From Trissonchulus latispiculum (lineage: Eukaryota; Nematoda; Enoplea; Enoplida; Ironidae), in the NCBI GenBank assembly GCA_030248195.1, contig JASAND010027823.1, positions 1 to 64,000 of the forward strand: a stretch of DNA of 64,000 bases, in the 5' to 3' direction. The notes below the pieces were generated by a model that had not been told where the DNA came from, did no database searches, and saw nothing but the letters and a program-made list of their open reading frames with translations. Below are positions 1-11,753 of the stretch, piece by piece; position 1 is the first letter of the stretch; each line of letters starts with the position of its first letter. A program made the position numbers and the translations under genes.

Positions 1-2744
1 TCCGAACGCTTCGATTTTAAAGCTGAGAGTTCGATTTTCGGAGCAGCAAGACGATCCCCCACGTCAGGCAAATCTATTACGGAAGAGTACTGGTTCACGG
101 CTTCGGCGACGCTGTCTCGACCAGGCTCCTCTACATGCCGTTTTTTTTAGGAGCCTCCACATTGGGCAATAGGAACACGGAAATGGTTGCAGGATATTGG
201 CAAGACTAAATTGGAGGATACAGATCTAGAAAACAATATAAAGCAACACGAAGTTTTTATCACAGTAGCTACAAAGTTTTTCAACATCCTTCGGCATATC
301 AAAAAACAAACGTAAAAGACAAAAACACATACTCCACTGCGTCCTTCCTCTTCCTCGTATGGAGTTTCTCCTTGGTTTGGAACAGGCAAGCCTCCTTTGC
401 CAGAGATCTCTCGTGGCGATCCACCAACCCACCCATCCGTTCTCCCCGTCTCTGTTCTCGCAATCTTCTGCCAGCTCCAAGCTGCCTTGCTCAGTGCTCC
501 ACTCCACCTGCTTGACCACTCCGGTCACTCGGTTCATGCTCCACTCCACGCTGCCAGCTCGTCAAGTTTGAGATGTCCAACAGTTCCTGCAGTGCGGCAT
601 CTTGGAGCTTGGCCGCTGCCACACTCCTTCAGCTTCTGGCGGGCATTCTCGCTTACTGTCGGTTGCGGCTCCGTCCAGTCGCGGTCTCTCTGATTACCGC
701 CAGGGATTGCTGGAGCACGCTCCAACTCAGCCAAATTTGGGTATAGTGCGGCTCTCCGCTTCTTCTGCGGCTGCAGTCGCGGCTGGCTCATCCCTTGCAA
801 CTCGGATATTCTGGTGCGAGGTTGATGGTTGACTTTCTTTGGCAAAAAACTTCATAACAAACTGGACATTTTCTGTGGGGGTGGGTTTGACCCCACGACC
901 CCAACTCACGCTTTTGCTTGCCCCTCAACGTCCTCGAGCCAGAAATTACCAAATGTATGCATTTCCCGTTCGGGTTTTTTTTGTTTCAGTTGCCAAAATA
1001 ATTGGTTCTACTACTAAATCCCGGTATTTTAGCGGGAAGAGTGTCGGTGCCCCCCCCCCCCCCCCCCCCGGCAATTTCACTAGAAAATGGCTCTACGTTT
1101 TCCCATTTTTATGCTCATTTTAAACTTAAAAAAACAGCGTTGCTTTGCATTTTTATCATAAATATGCTAATTTTTCACTAAGCTCACCACTAAAACCCAA
1201 AATGTTGCTCCACCTTCAAATTTTCAGTCTCATTGCTCTCTAGTTATTCTTGGTCAGTCGGCAACTCGGAATTTTTAGCCCAAATTTTTGAAATAGGCAA
1301 GCTCTAAAAAAAATTGCAGGAGATTTTTTCCTAAAAATGGCAATGTTTAGCTTAGTCTACGTTTCATTCACGCAAAAATTTTTAATTAGGTACTCCGCTT
1401 ACAGTAGAAGACGACTCGACCCATTTTTCTAAAACTTAGCATTACTAAAATCATATACGTTTCATTGCATGAGTGAACATTTACATTGTCTGAAGTCCAC
1501 GACCCAGGACGGTTCATAGATAACACCAGTCGGAACACCTGTCTGGAACCATGTTGTCTCAAATTCACATATTTGCTCAGCACTTCCGTGTCCCGTGACA
1601 ATCAGCCTAAAAAGCAAGCGGTCTCTCCACGAAAGTACACTGGCTACAGTATCTCTTCATAAATACAAACCACACCAAATGTGTCAATAATAGCCGCTCA
1701 CTTTCGGAAACAATTTCTCGAAACTTTTGACGAAAAACCTAAATTTCTGGGTCCCAGCTTCATAAAAACACACATCTCGCGATCATGATTGAATTCGGCA
1801 CTGAGCCAACTGCACAGCATTTTCACCATCAAAAGTCATTGCATCGTGTCGCAATTTCGCAGCCAGCTCGTATAAAGGTAAAGTTTGTCCCCGCCGGCTT
1901 CATCTCCGGATTCCAGCCGTATTGTGCGCCACTCAACCATTTACCGCATCCGCAAAAGTCGCTCTCCTCCGCACTCTCTCACCGCAGCGGCAACCGCTCC
2001 GCCCGACCAGCCAAGGACGGATAGTGATAGCTGGGTTGGCTAGAGTCCAGAAAGCTTCGTGGCTCCCCAGGGATCGAACCACTGACCGTAAAGATGTGAG
2101 TTCTGACCAGCGCCTTAGACACTCGGCCATCCCGACTTCGAAGTTATAAATCACAAAAATTGCTGTGCGCTGCATCCTTGTTTAATCGCACGGCTGGAAC
2201 GATTTTCTCAAAAACGGACGTCATCTAATAACATGAGCTTCAAATTATACAATTTTCAGCATTTCTACAGAACATTGGGCTTCATTATTACACATTTTCA
2301 AAGTTTTAGTCTCTGAATGTTAATAGAAGTCACTGCAGAGTATAAAAGCTACAGTTTCCAGGATTATTCCACTACTATCATAGTAAAAGGCTTCTTGCTC
2401 CATCATCTTAACTTTAATTTAAGTACATTATTACCAATAAAATGTCCAACAGCTAAATTGTCACAGGAAATGCCAGAGCCAAATAAAACCAAAAATGTAA
2501 TTCTAATTTCGGATTGTACGGGCAAGTCCGCGAATTCTGGTGGAGCACATTTCCACAAAGTTGACCGGCACCCATCAAGCGGGAAATTCAAAAATTCCGT
2601 GAATTGTCAGCTAAAAACCAAAATGTTCCAGAGAACATGAGTATAATACTGCAACACAAAATTTTGATCTATATACAACTCGTAAACGAAGAAGGCACAA
2701 AACTAAAACTTCTACATTCTCACACATCTGGCTTACTTTTATGT
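1..2744 (-). pseudogene. Decayed inverted copy of the coiled-coil membrane gene (exons 1-5)
   Basis: Read on the minus strand, this stretch matches the plus-strand gene at 3154-7310 through its introns as well as its exons. The transmembrane exon copy lies at about 2403-2600 and still reads AVGHFIGN. The long coiled-coil exon copy lies at about 364-838 and still reads SENARQKLKEC. The start of the window matches part of exon 5 near 5990-6090. Many small insertions and deletions break the frame: in the TM exon copy a stretch is replaced, and the coiled-coil exon copy changes frame within about 100 codons. The copy has no equivalent of exons 6 and 7 in the window, because the window starts inside it. 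It is best read as a non-functional inverted duplicate, probably older than its present divergence suggests since introns also differ by many small indels. Confidence 0.75.
1870..2136 (-). mobile_element. tRNA-Leu-like SINE, minus-strand copy in left arm
   Basis: On the minus strand from about 2136 the sequence begins GTCGGGATGGCCGAG and has a GGTTCGATCCCT box-B motif near 2070, followed by the same body (AGCTTTCTGGACTCTAGCC) and a tail ending GTAAAGTTTACC-like at about 1875. It is the mirror of the copy at 3661-3958, so the SINE inserted before the inverted duplication arose. Confidence 0.7.
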
Positions 2745-3064
2745 GCTGGCTTACTTTTAGGCGAAAATTTATGGGGGCTCACCCAGAATGGGGGGCATGT
2801 TTTGGAAAACTTTTCCGAATTTTTCGGTTTTTCGTGTGTAAAATGTGTAAAAATCGCTAAAACGTTACTAATTTTAAGTGGTTTTAGGCTAAAACAATGA
2901 AAATTTCGTTAAAAATCCGGCGAAACCGGAAACATTTTTGAAACTTTTGTGTAAAAATGGTATAATTTGACAATTTTTGGGGTTATGGGGGATGTCTGAA
3001 TTTATGGGGGCATTTCATGGGGGTAGGTCGCCGTATGCCCCCCCCCCCCAGTAAAAATAAGCCA
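2745..3064. mobile_element. Small G-rich inverted-repeat element at the hinge of the palindrome
   Basis: The segment is bounded by CTGGCTTACTTTTA on the left and its near reverse complement AGTAAAAATAAGCCAG on the right. The interior has GGGGG/CCCCC tracts and an AT-rich body with phrases like those of the G-rich repeats at 52-59 kb. It has no reading frame of note. It occupies exactly the space between the arms of the 6-kb palindrome. It is probably a MITE; target duplications are not clear. Confidence 0.5.
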
Positions 3065-3153
3065 GATGTGTGAGAATGTAGAAGTTTTAGTTTTGTGCCT
3101 TCTTCGTTTACGAGTTGTATATACATCAAATTTTGTGTTGCAGTATTATACTC

Positions 3154-6100
3154 ATGTTCTCTGGAACATTTTTGGTTTTAGCTGACAATTCACGGAACAC
3201 GGATTTCAGCGATGAGTTGCCCGTTAACTTTGTGGAAATGTGCTCCACCAGAATTCGTAACTACATCCATACGTACAATCCGAAATTAAATTGGAAGCTG
3301 ACATTTTTGGTTTTGATTGCTCTGGCGACTGTGACTGGTTTAGCTGTTGGACATTTTATTGGTAATGTGTATTGCCCAAATTAAAGTTAAGATGATGGAA
3401 CTAGAAACCTTTACTATGATAGTAGTGGAATAATCCTGGAGAGCATAACTTTTATACTCTGCAGTGACTTCTATTAGCATTCAAGGGACTAAAGCTGAAA
3501 TGTGTAATGTGAAAGCTTAATGTTCTGTAGAAATGCTGAAAATTGTATAATTTGAAAGCTCATGTTATTAGATGACGTCCGTTTTTGAGAAAAGGGCTCG
3601 TTCCAGCCGTGCGATTAAACAAGGATGCAGCTTTAGCAATTTTTGTGATTTATATTCGAAGTCGGGATGGCCGAGTGGTCTAAGGCGCTGGTCAGAACTT
3701 CCTATCTTACGGTCAGTGGTTCGATCCCTGGAGGCCACGAAGCTTTCTGGACTCTAGCCAACCCAGCTATCCTTATCCATCCTTAACTGGTCGGTAAATG
3801 GGTACCACTGCGGTGGGAAGGTAAAAAGAGTCTGTGTGGATGGGCTGGCCCCCCCTTCCACGGATGCAGTCATCAGTTGAGGTGGCACTCCTGGCTCTAC
3901 GGCTGGGAATCCGGAGATGAGCACCGGCGGGGTAAACTTTACCTTTTTATATTTGAAGGCTCTACTAGCAGCTGGCTGCGAAATCGGATGCGACGCAATG
4001 CGAGTAATTCAATGACTTTTGATGGTGAAAATGCTGTACTACTGGAGAAGTTGGCTCAGTGCCAGGTCAATCATGATCGCGAAATGGTATTGTGGCTTCT
4101 GGTGTTTTATGTAACTGGGGCCAAAGTGCCAACTTTGTTTAGGTTTTTCGTCAAAAGTTTCGAAAGTGTTTCCGAAAAGTGGCTGGCTATTGTCTATTTT
4201 GACAGTGTGGTTTCTGTTTATGAAGTGCAAGAAATTGTAGTGTACTTCGTGTTGGAAGTTACGCTTGCTTTTAGGCTGATTGTCACAGGGCTGCTACGGA
4301 AGTGCTGAGCAAGCTAACTAAATGTGAATTTGAGAAACAGCATGGTTCCAAACAGGGTGTTCCGACTAGTCAGCATTGTTATCCCTATGAACGCCGTCCT
4401 GGGTCGGACTCAGACAATGTAAATGTTCACTTTCATGCAATGAAACGTATATGATTTTTAGTAATGCTAAGTTTTAGAAAAATGGGTCGGGTCGTCTTCT
4501 ACTAGCAAGCAGACTACCTAGTAAAAATTTTTTGCGTAATTTGCACGTAGAAACGAAAACGTTCTTAAGCATGCCAAGATTTAAGCTAAACATTGCCATT
4601 TTTAGGAAAAAATCTCCTGCGAAGCAATTTTTTAAACTTGCCTATTTTTTCAAAAAATTTGGGCCCTTAAAAATCCCGAGGGCATTTTGATTAGAATAAC
4701 TAAGAAATTGTATGGAACAAAAATTTGAAGGTTAGAACCAACATAGACGACTAGCATTTTTTGGGTTTTGAAAGTGGTGAGCTTAGTGAAAAATTAGCAT
4801 ATTTATGATAAAAATGCAAAACAGCACTGTTTTTAAGTTTAAAATGAGCATAAAAGTCAATAAATTAGCTAAAAACGTAGAATTTGACATTTTCTGGGAC
4901 GGAGCATGCCGAAAGGGGGGGGGGCACCGACACTCTTCCCCGCTAAAAATACCAGGACGAATGTGAACCAATTATTTTTGGCACAGCTGAAACAAAAAAA
5001 CCCGGAAATGCATACATTTTGGTAATTTCTGGATACCTCGGAGTGGATGAGGGGCAAGCGCAAAAAGTGCGGGTTGGGGTCGTGTGGGGTCAAACCCACC
5101 CTAGTAGAAAATGTCCAGTTTGTTATGAAGTTTTTTTTATTTTAGCCAAAGAAGCAGTCCCAGCCATCAACCTCCGCACCAAGTCATCCGGATGCCGCCG
5201 GGAGTAGGGATGAGCCAGCTGCAACTGCAGCCGCCAGAGAAGAACTGAAGGCCTGCTATACTAGGGTGGCTGAGTTGGAGCGTCTCCAGCAATCCCAACG
5301 ACTCAATCAGGGCCGCGACCAGGACGACGGACAGCCTGGGATTGCTGGCTCGCAACCGACCAGTAGCGAGAATGCCCGCCAGAAGCTGAAGGAGTGTGAG
5401 CAGCGTTTGGCCAAGGAAAGTCTCCAAAATGCCACCCTATTGCAGGAACTGTTGGACATCTTCAAACGATATGGTCTGGAGGGCTGGCTGAGTGCCGTGG
5501 GAAGTCGACTGTGGACCAGTGGTGACCAGGTGGTCAAACAGGTGGAACCTTTGATGGAGCGCCTGAGGCAAGAGCAGCAGAGCTGGCTTGAAAGATTGCG
5601 AAAACAGGGCCAGGAAATTTGGATGGGTGATTTGGGCGATCGCCTGAGAGATCTCTGGCAAAAGGGAGGCTTGCCTGTTCCAAACCAAGGGGAAACTCCA
5701 CTTGAGGAAGAGGAAGTACCCAGTGAAGTATGTGTTTTTGTCTTACGTTTGTTAATTGATATGCCGAAGGATGTTAACTTTGTACTTCTGTTTTGCTAAC
5801 TTCGTGTTGCTTTATATTGTTTTGGATCTGTATCCTCCAATTTAGTCTTGCGAAGTCCTGCAACCATTTCCGTGTTCCTGTACTTTGTGTAGGCTTCTAT
5901 TTGTTTCAGATTGTAGAGGAAACTGGTCGAGACAGCGTCGCCGAAGAACCTGAATTTCCGAGCACCAATAGGCCTGACATTCAGGATCGTCTTGCTTATC
6001 AGGAAGCTGTCAGGCAGGAAGTCAAAGCGTTCAGAGGAGCCATCAAGCGATCTGACTTGCCAGAAATTGTGGGCGAACACTCCTATCGACAGTATTATAT

Positions 6101-7310
6101 GCAGCTGAAACGAATTGAAAAGGCATACCAGGTATACGTATAGGTATAACTAAAAACGTAGGAATTAGATCTTATTACAACATCTGCAATACCAAACCAA
6201 ATTAATGTCTGTTGGCGGCGTGTAACTAACGACAGGTGGTCTTAAAATAAGTAGATAACGTGAGAAATCCTCACTTTTGGGTGATATAAACTGGTGCCAA
6301 ACTTGTGTGAAATTCACACAGTGTTTTTTGCGTTTTTGTTTGAATTGTGCGAAATTGCTTATTAAATTAAAAATGAATTCGAAGTGCTTGGATAATATGA
6401 CGATTGCCAGCAAATAAAATTAACACCGAAACCTTCCAACCTAACTTAAAATTAAGTCCCCCCACCGTCCCAATTTAAACACTATTATCTGTGTAGCTGT
6501 TTATGCTATGCTAAGCTATGCTATGCTAATTTGACTGTTGCTTGTCCTTGTAGCCCAGTGGTTATGATTTTGCCTTCTGGCACTGTCAAAAGCTGTGGTG
6601 GAAGTCAGCGGATTGTGTGATGAATGGATGTGGATCCTGCATATTCAAGTGGGTTCCCTGGCAAGCCAGTGGTAGCCTACGTCTTGCCAGATTTCTGAAC
6701 TGGAATGAGGACGTTAAAGCTGTAGTGGATGAATGGATTTTGCCTGTTATGATGGATGGTATGGTTTGCTTCGTAGCGTCTTCTTTGCAAGCGCAAGAAA
6801 CTTGTACAAAGCATGGACGTATGAACGTTCGCAAAGTTGCAAGACGCTTACTATTTAAATAGTCAAATCATTTATGAGCTGTGTATTAGTGCATATTCAT
6901 TCATGAGAACGACGTATTACAAGAATCTTACTGTTTGTAAACTGTTCAAAAAACTCATGATCGTTTTGAATAATGCATTAAATTGAATTAAAAGCTTGTC
7001 ACTGCTGCATATACATAGTAGCTGTTACTTTCATAATCTCTTTTTGTATTTCTGTAATTTTTTGTTTCTAGATGAAGACAGCCCTGACTGGGAACTGATA
7101 CGCGCCGAGGAGCGATCACGTTTGCGCGCTGAAGAGGCTCAGTCAGACTGGCTGTTTGAACGGTCCACTGCCCGGGCTTCCATTCGAGCTGACGAGGAGG
7201 TCCAGCACGAGTCAGCCACTGGATCGAAATCACACAATCATCGCCAACATCACTCATCTCAGTCTAAAGTCTACCAGCAGAAGAAACGACCACGAGGTCA
7301 TCATCATTGA
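3154..7310 (+). CDS. Multi-exon single-pass membrane protein with coiled-coil and Trp/Cys-rich C-terminal region
   Basis: Model: exons 3154-3361, 3959-4065, 4275-4418, 5146-5727, 5910-6131, 6554-6758 and 7072-7310. All junctions are GT-AG and phases agree, giving 568 aa ending ...RPRGHHH. Residues about 49-66 form one hydrophobic helix followed by GHFIG. Residues 71-280 are charged and coiled-coil-like (LLEKLAQCQ, EVLSKLTKCEFEKQH, ENARQKLKECEQRL). Exon 6 is rich in Trp and Cys (FWHCQKLWWKSADC). Exon 7 has RAEERSRLRAEEAQSDW and a His/Lys-rich tail. A TM helix ending in GHF-x-G followed by coiled coil recalls the CCPG1/PBXIP1 family, but this is a weak resemblance and I assign no function. The ATG at 3154 is in frame, but a good acceptor at 3180-3181 (TTTTGGTTTTAG) suggests exon 1 may instead start at 3182 and that the true 5' exons are missing or lie elsewhere. 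Exons 1-5 lie in the right arm of the palindrome; exons 6-7 are unique. Confidence 0.65.
3661..3958 (+). mobile_element. tRNA-Leu-derived SINE with target duplication, next to a splice acceptor
   Basis: The head GTCGGGATGGCCGAGTGGTC (3661) carries an A-box, and GGTTCGATCCCTGG near 3718-3731 a B-box, so it is tRNA-like. Pairing of the acceptor stem is lost. The body runs through AGCTGGTCGG-type and GGGTACCACTGCGGTGGGAAGG motifs to a tail ending TTTACCTTTTT. Flanks ATATTCGAAG (3653-3662) and ATATTTGAAG (3949-3958) look like a 10-bp target duplication. The right-hand copy ends in the AG that I use as acceptor of exon 2 (3959). Related copies or fragments lie at 1870-2136, 14930-15055 and 28800-29035. 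Confidence 0.7.
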
Positions 7311-10300
7311 TATTGCCGAACCTAATTTGCATTTCTCTTGTGCTCTTGCATTTTAGATATGGTTTTTCTTGACTTTGCCCCCTCTTAAAATGTTTTACCT
7401 ATGTGAATTTTGCTTTTTGAATGAAATTGGTTAATTGATTTGCTTCAGTTCGACTTGAAAATTGATCTTGTTTCCGTATGCTCTGGAATCGTGGTTATAC
7501 GTGAATTAATTGAATATATGGAACATTAAGTGGAGAGCGGAATCGAATTTTTATTATCATTACACCATCAATTGTTTTCTTCCGCTTTTAAGGATTAGCC
7601 GTATTATCGACACAAATAATGACCTTTTGTACATAACTACTGTGGTTAAGTAATTGATGTGTACTGTACTGATATTTAGTTTGTGCTTGAGTCGCAAACT
7701 TTTTTGTCGGTATATATTTGCGGGAAATTTGAGTTTTGCTATTTTTTAGATGGGAAAGTTAATAATAATAGAAAAATGCATAAAATGAATATTGTCGCGC
7801 CTTCTGTTGTACATTTGTTGTTTTTATGGAAACAATGCAACAAAACTTTCACAGAAAGCCTTTTATGTTTTCCTATAGATGTTGTGTCATATTCGGAATA
7901 ACTCTCTTTGCTCGTCAAACTGAAAAAGTAAAGATTTGAAGTACAATTTCTTTGCAAAAACGCAATTTTTAACTTCTGGGGAGCTCAGCCTCCTCCCAGA
8001 CCCGTCGGGTTCTTCGTAAAAATGTTCCTTCGGTGTGCTCTCGTTAACGCGTCAATGCTGGATCTGTCAGAGGTCGGGGGGAGTGGTTTGCATTTGGCAT
8101 ATGGCGAATGATAAGAACAGCTTTACTCCAAACGTAATTGTGTTGTTTCAGAGCACATGATTTTAGAAACCATAACCCTCATATTTCCGTATATGCGGTA
8201 CGTGCAACTCCGAGCCTGCTGAAATTTAGCTGTTGCTGCTGCTAATCGAACCACCGATTAGGCCGCTTATGCCCAAGGTGTACTTCCTTGAGCCAGCTCT
8301 ATTTAAATTCTAGTCAAGAAGTTTTTGTTGTATAGAGGGCTGTATGCTTGCTTTTCGTGTTGTATATATTTATTGGGTGATATAATCATTGTTGTTTGTT
8401 TTAGTGTGACTGTGTCATACGTGTTTGTTTAGTTTGTCGCCTTGCAGTTCTTCTTGTCCTGAATGAAACTGAGACTGTACATACATTTTTGATAATTGTT
8501 TGGGGTAACGACACACATTTTTGTGTTCAATGAAAAATGGGCATTTGAAATTGATTGAGTTAAGATTTTCTGTGTACGTTTTCCAGAACTGAAATCTTGT
8601 AGAACATTGGTTTCTTTTTTCTCCATACTATAACTTGAATTCTGTTTTTGCTTGTGTTTTCCTCCTGCATTTATTGAAAAGTGCTGATTTGCTTAACTCC
8701 TGAGTGTGCTTCCTGTGGTTCTTTCTGATTATGACTGTTTCCGCATAATCATTTCCGTCTGTCAGTGTATTGCTTCTGTAGTGTGTGTGGATGCACCGTG
8801 AGTTGCACCATTGCCTACATATTTATTTGGTGCATCTTTTAAACGTCGTCCCTTATTTTATCATGTTTGATTCTGATGTAGTTTATGTATATATTTTTCA
8901 TGTTGTTGACAATGAAACTTACTGTTTTTCTGTTACTATTCGAAGTTTTTATTATTTTACAAGGTTTATCTCTCTCGGGTCTGTCTGTGTACGTGGGACA
9001 CCCTTTTCAAAATTTTAGCAAGTTCTTGTTTGCTTATCTCATCTTCTATTTTTTCGTTTGGTCTAGGTTAATTAATTTACTGTTGATCAGTTAACTTTTG
9101 TGACGGGTAAAGTTCTAGTTATCACCGTAGTTAATAGTTATCGAAAAATATTTTATACTTGCATAATTTGTACTGTTTGTGTGATGGTTTAGTGTGGTAT
9201 TTTACATTTAGCTTTTATTCTTAACCAATAGACCAAATACAAGAAGAACGAAGTATATTTTTTATTGATTCGTGCTTGACGGTTTTCTTTTAACGATCTA
9301 TGTTTCTGTGTTTAAAATGAAATCAGTTTGCTTGTTTTCAGAAATGGGTCCAAGCCAAATCTTAAATTGTGTTTCACGAATGCGCGAAGCATGGTTATAG
9401 TACCTGTTGTACCATATTATCATTGTACCGGTTTAGTATTGTATGGAAATGTAACTAGTGGTTTGACAGACGGATTGTAGTGGTTTACGCTATTAAATTT
9501 TTTTATTACTTGGTGTCTTAAGAGTTCAGTTAGGAGCGCATTCATCTTTCGAAGAAGTGCTGTGCTGGAATGTAAGCCATCGAGTCAATGTTGAATACGA
9601 ATAGGGGATGCAATCTAATAGCTGGACGGCAGAAAATGTACGGGTTTTTGCGATAATATCGTAACTCCAAACCTAGGCTCCATAACCTCAGCTTGAAAAT
9701 TTTGATAAGCTCTTCAAGTATTGTTAAATTGGCCGAGCATTCGTACGTTAAACGTAGGGTTGAGGTTCCAAATCCTGCCGAAAGTCCAATATTTTCGGAC
9801 TTTCGGTGGTGCGTTATTTTCATTCATCTAGCCTGCCAGCCGAGTTTTTTTAAGACTCCGTAAGAGTTTGTGAGACTTAGGAGTCTCCTTTTGCGTTTCT
9901 TGCTGAAGTGTCTAATTGCTTTGACGGAAGTCTGGGTAATTAGTTCTCAGCGATTTTGTGTATTTGTGCACGCTTTTGTAAATAAAAATTACCTGGGCAC
10001 CCTTGTTTTAGTTAGTATAAAATCGCTCTTCTTTTTAGAGGAATTAGCTAAAACGTATGCGCAACCTGGATTATTGCTGCTTTTCTTAACTTCGGTGAAC
10101 GACCACTTTAGCTTTAAAGCAGCAGTTGGGGTGTTTTTGTGTTGAACGTATTTGCTAAGTGGTAACCCCCTAGCTTGCATACTAAATTCTCCACAATCGC
10201 TGGAATAATTTGGTCGTACAGCCGTGGCGATAGCAGTGAGAAAATAACCATGCCACGGAAAATTGGCCTCTGCCACCTTCAAATCGAAATCCTTAGTTTA

Positions 10301-10389
10301 ATTTGTCTGTGTGTGGCTTGTGTGTCTGAAGAAATGATGGGTTATTTGATTTCAGCAAAAATGACAAATGAAAGAACAAACGAAACTAA
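7311..10389. other. Non-coding stretch, T-rich; probably 3' UTR then intergenic
   Basis: After the stop at 7308-7310 the plus strand is T-rich with only short frames. The longest is under 100 codons and none has family features. The first part is likely 3' UTR of the upstream gene, but I could not place a convincing poly(A) site. No RNA gene or named repeat was recognised. Confidence 0.4.
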
Positions 10390-11310
10390 GATTGTCGCTA
10401 CAGCACTACAGAAAACGCTCCCGAAATATTTTCGGCAGGAAGCGGCCGTTACAAAAAATTCACCCACGGGGTGTGAAAGACTGAAAATCTGGAAAAATTC
10501 AAATATTTCAGTCTTCAAAAATTATGATCACTGCCATCCTTATACTCTGTTTGCGTTATCAGCGTATCGAGTAGAGTAAACCTGTAAACCAGTGAAAACT
10601 ACAGGTTTCATTTGTATTGAATACTGGTCTAACTTGTAATCCATTTTCTACCAAAGTATATCCGATAAAAACTACCAACGACGCCCTGTAAAAATTACAA
10701 GATTTAACCTGTATTTTCTACAAAAGCTTTTGTATTTATCGTCTACAAATGTGATTCCTGTAGTTTCTACTGGATCATTTCTAAGAGTGTTCGAATGAAT
10801 GTAAAGTAGCTGTTGCCAAACTTTCAGAAATTTGGAAAACCGCCCTGTCCGGAATTCTCGAATGTTTGTAGCGGGGTAGCGCGGAGGGGTTTAGAACGCT
10901 AAAGGAACTTAATTTTGAAAGTTTCGTCAAATTTAATTTTGATTAGAGCCGCCAACCAATACGATGCGCCCAAAGGGAATTATGACCTTAAGCTTATAAC
11001 TTTAGCTTATAGAGAACTAACAAAAATTCCAATCGAAAAACTGACGTCAGATTCGCGTTCTGAGGCCCAGAAGATCCTTTTATACTACTTTTCAGCAAAA
11101 TCGAAGGCTTTCTCGGTTCCCGGTTTCGAAAAAAGTTTTTCGGTTCCCCCTTGGTTCCCCCCTTGCGAATCGAAAAAGTCCAAATCAGCGAAATTAAAAA
11201 AATCTGCGATATTTGAACTCAGTGTGGTCGAAAACATACCCATAGCAAATTTTAGCGCGATTTATCACGTTTTAACAATTTTTAGTGATGGAGGGTAATG
11301 TCGAGGACCC
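10390..11310. mobile_element. Fragment of foldback family B (same family as 33840-35170)
   Basis: The block GCGTATCGAGTA...CCTGTAAACCAGTGAAAACT near 10560-10605 is the reverse complement of 33900-33975, and CGCTCCCGAAATATTTTCGG near 10420 matches the reverse of 34730-34755. Downstream, AACTAACAAAAATTCC-type and CAGATTCGCGTTCTGAGG phrases at 11015-11075 match the hinge region near 34310-34370. The copy is diverged and only partly palindromic, so it looks like an old degraded insertion. The frames in it show no transposase motif. Confidence 0.55.
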
Positions 11311-11753
11311 GGTCAGAGGAGCCTATAACAGTTATTAAACTTCATAAAATTTGAATGACGGTGAAACCCTTTACGTTTTTTAATTTCCCGTTTTATATGA
11401 AAACTTTATTTCGAGATGACGTTATTCTGCAGTTAGGTATTCAATTTTAGTAGCTCACTCGTTAAAATGTCTAACTTGAACTGCAAGATATTGAGCGAAA
11501 TCTAAGTAGGTCGAAGAAAGGCCCAAAAATGGAACACCTTCTAAGCCATAGAGATGGCACCCGTTAGAAATTTTCGAACTTCAATAAAATGAAGTTGTTG
11601 AAAGTCTAAATATATATCATTTAATTATAAATGCACAATACCTGTGTAATCGTAAGCTCTACAGAAACCTCAATCTTTTTTCTGCGTCGGTCATAAAAGC
11701 TACATAATTGCCTTGCGAGAATCACATTGTAGGTTGACGGCTAATAAACAGCT

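Larger units (their letters stand above)
1..6090. repeat. Large imperfect palindrome (inverted duplication), hinge 2745-3064
   Basis: Left arm 1-2744 is the reverse complement of right arm about 3065-6090. The correspondence is continuous: for example GTTTACGAGTTGTATATA near 3107-3124 mirrors 2673-2690, the SINE at 3661 mirrors the one ending near 2135, and the coiled-coil exon mirrors 364-838. The arms differ by scattered indels, so this is not a simple assembly mirror. The left limit is not seen because the window begins within the arm. Confidence 0.8.

Noticed and set aside
3661..3740. tRNA-Leu gene
   Set aside because: A and B boxes are present but the stems do not pair, the anticodon region is wrong and the segment continues into a SINE body with target duplications.
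3877..4308. 143-codon ORF overlapping exon 2
   Set aside because: It runs through SINE sequence and introns; only 3959-4065 fits the spliced, in-phase gene model.
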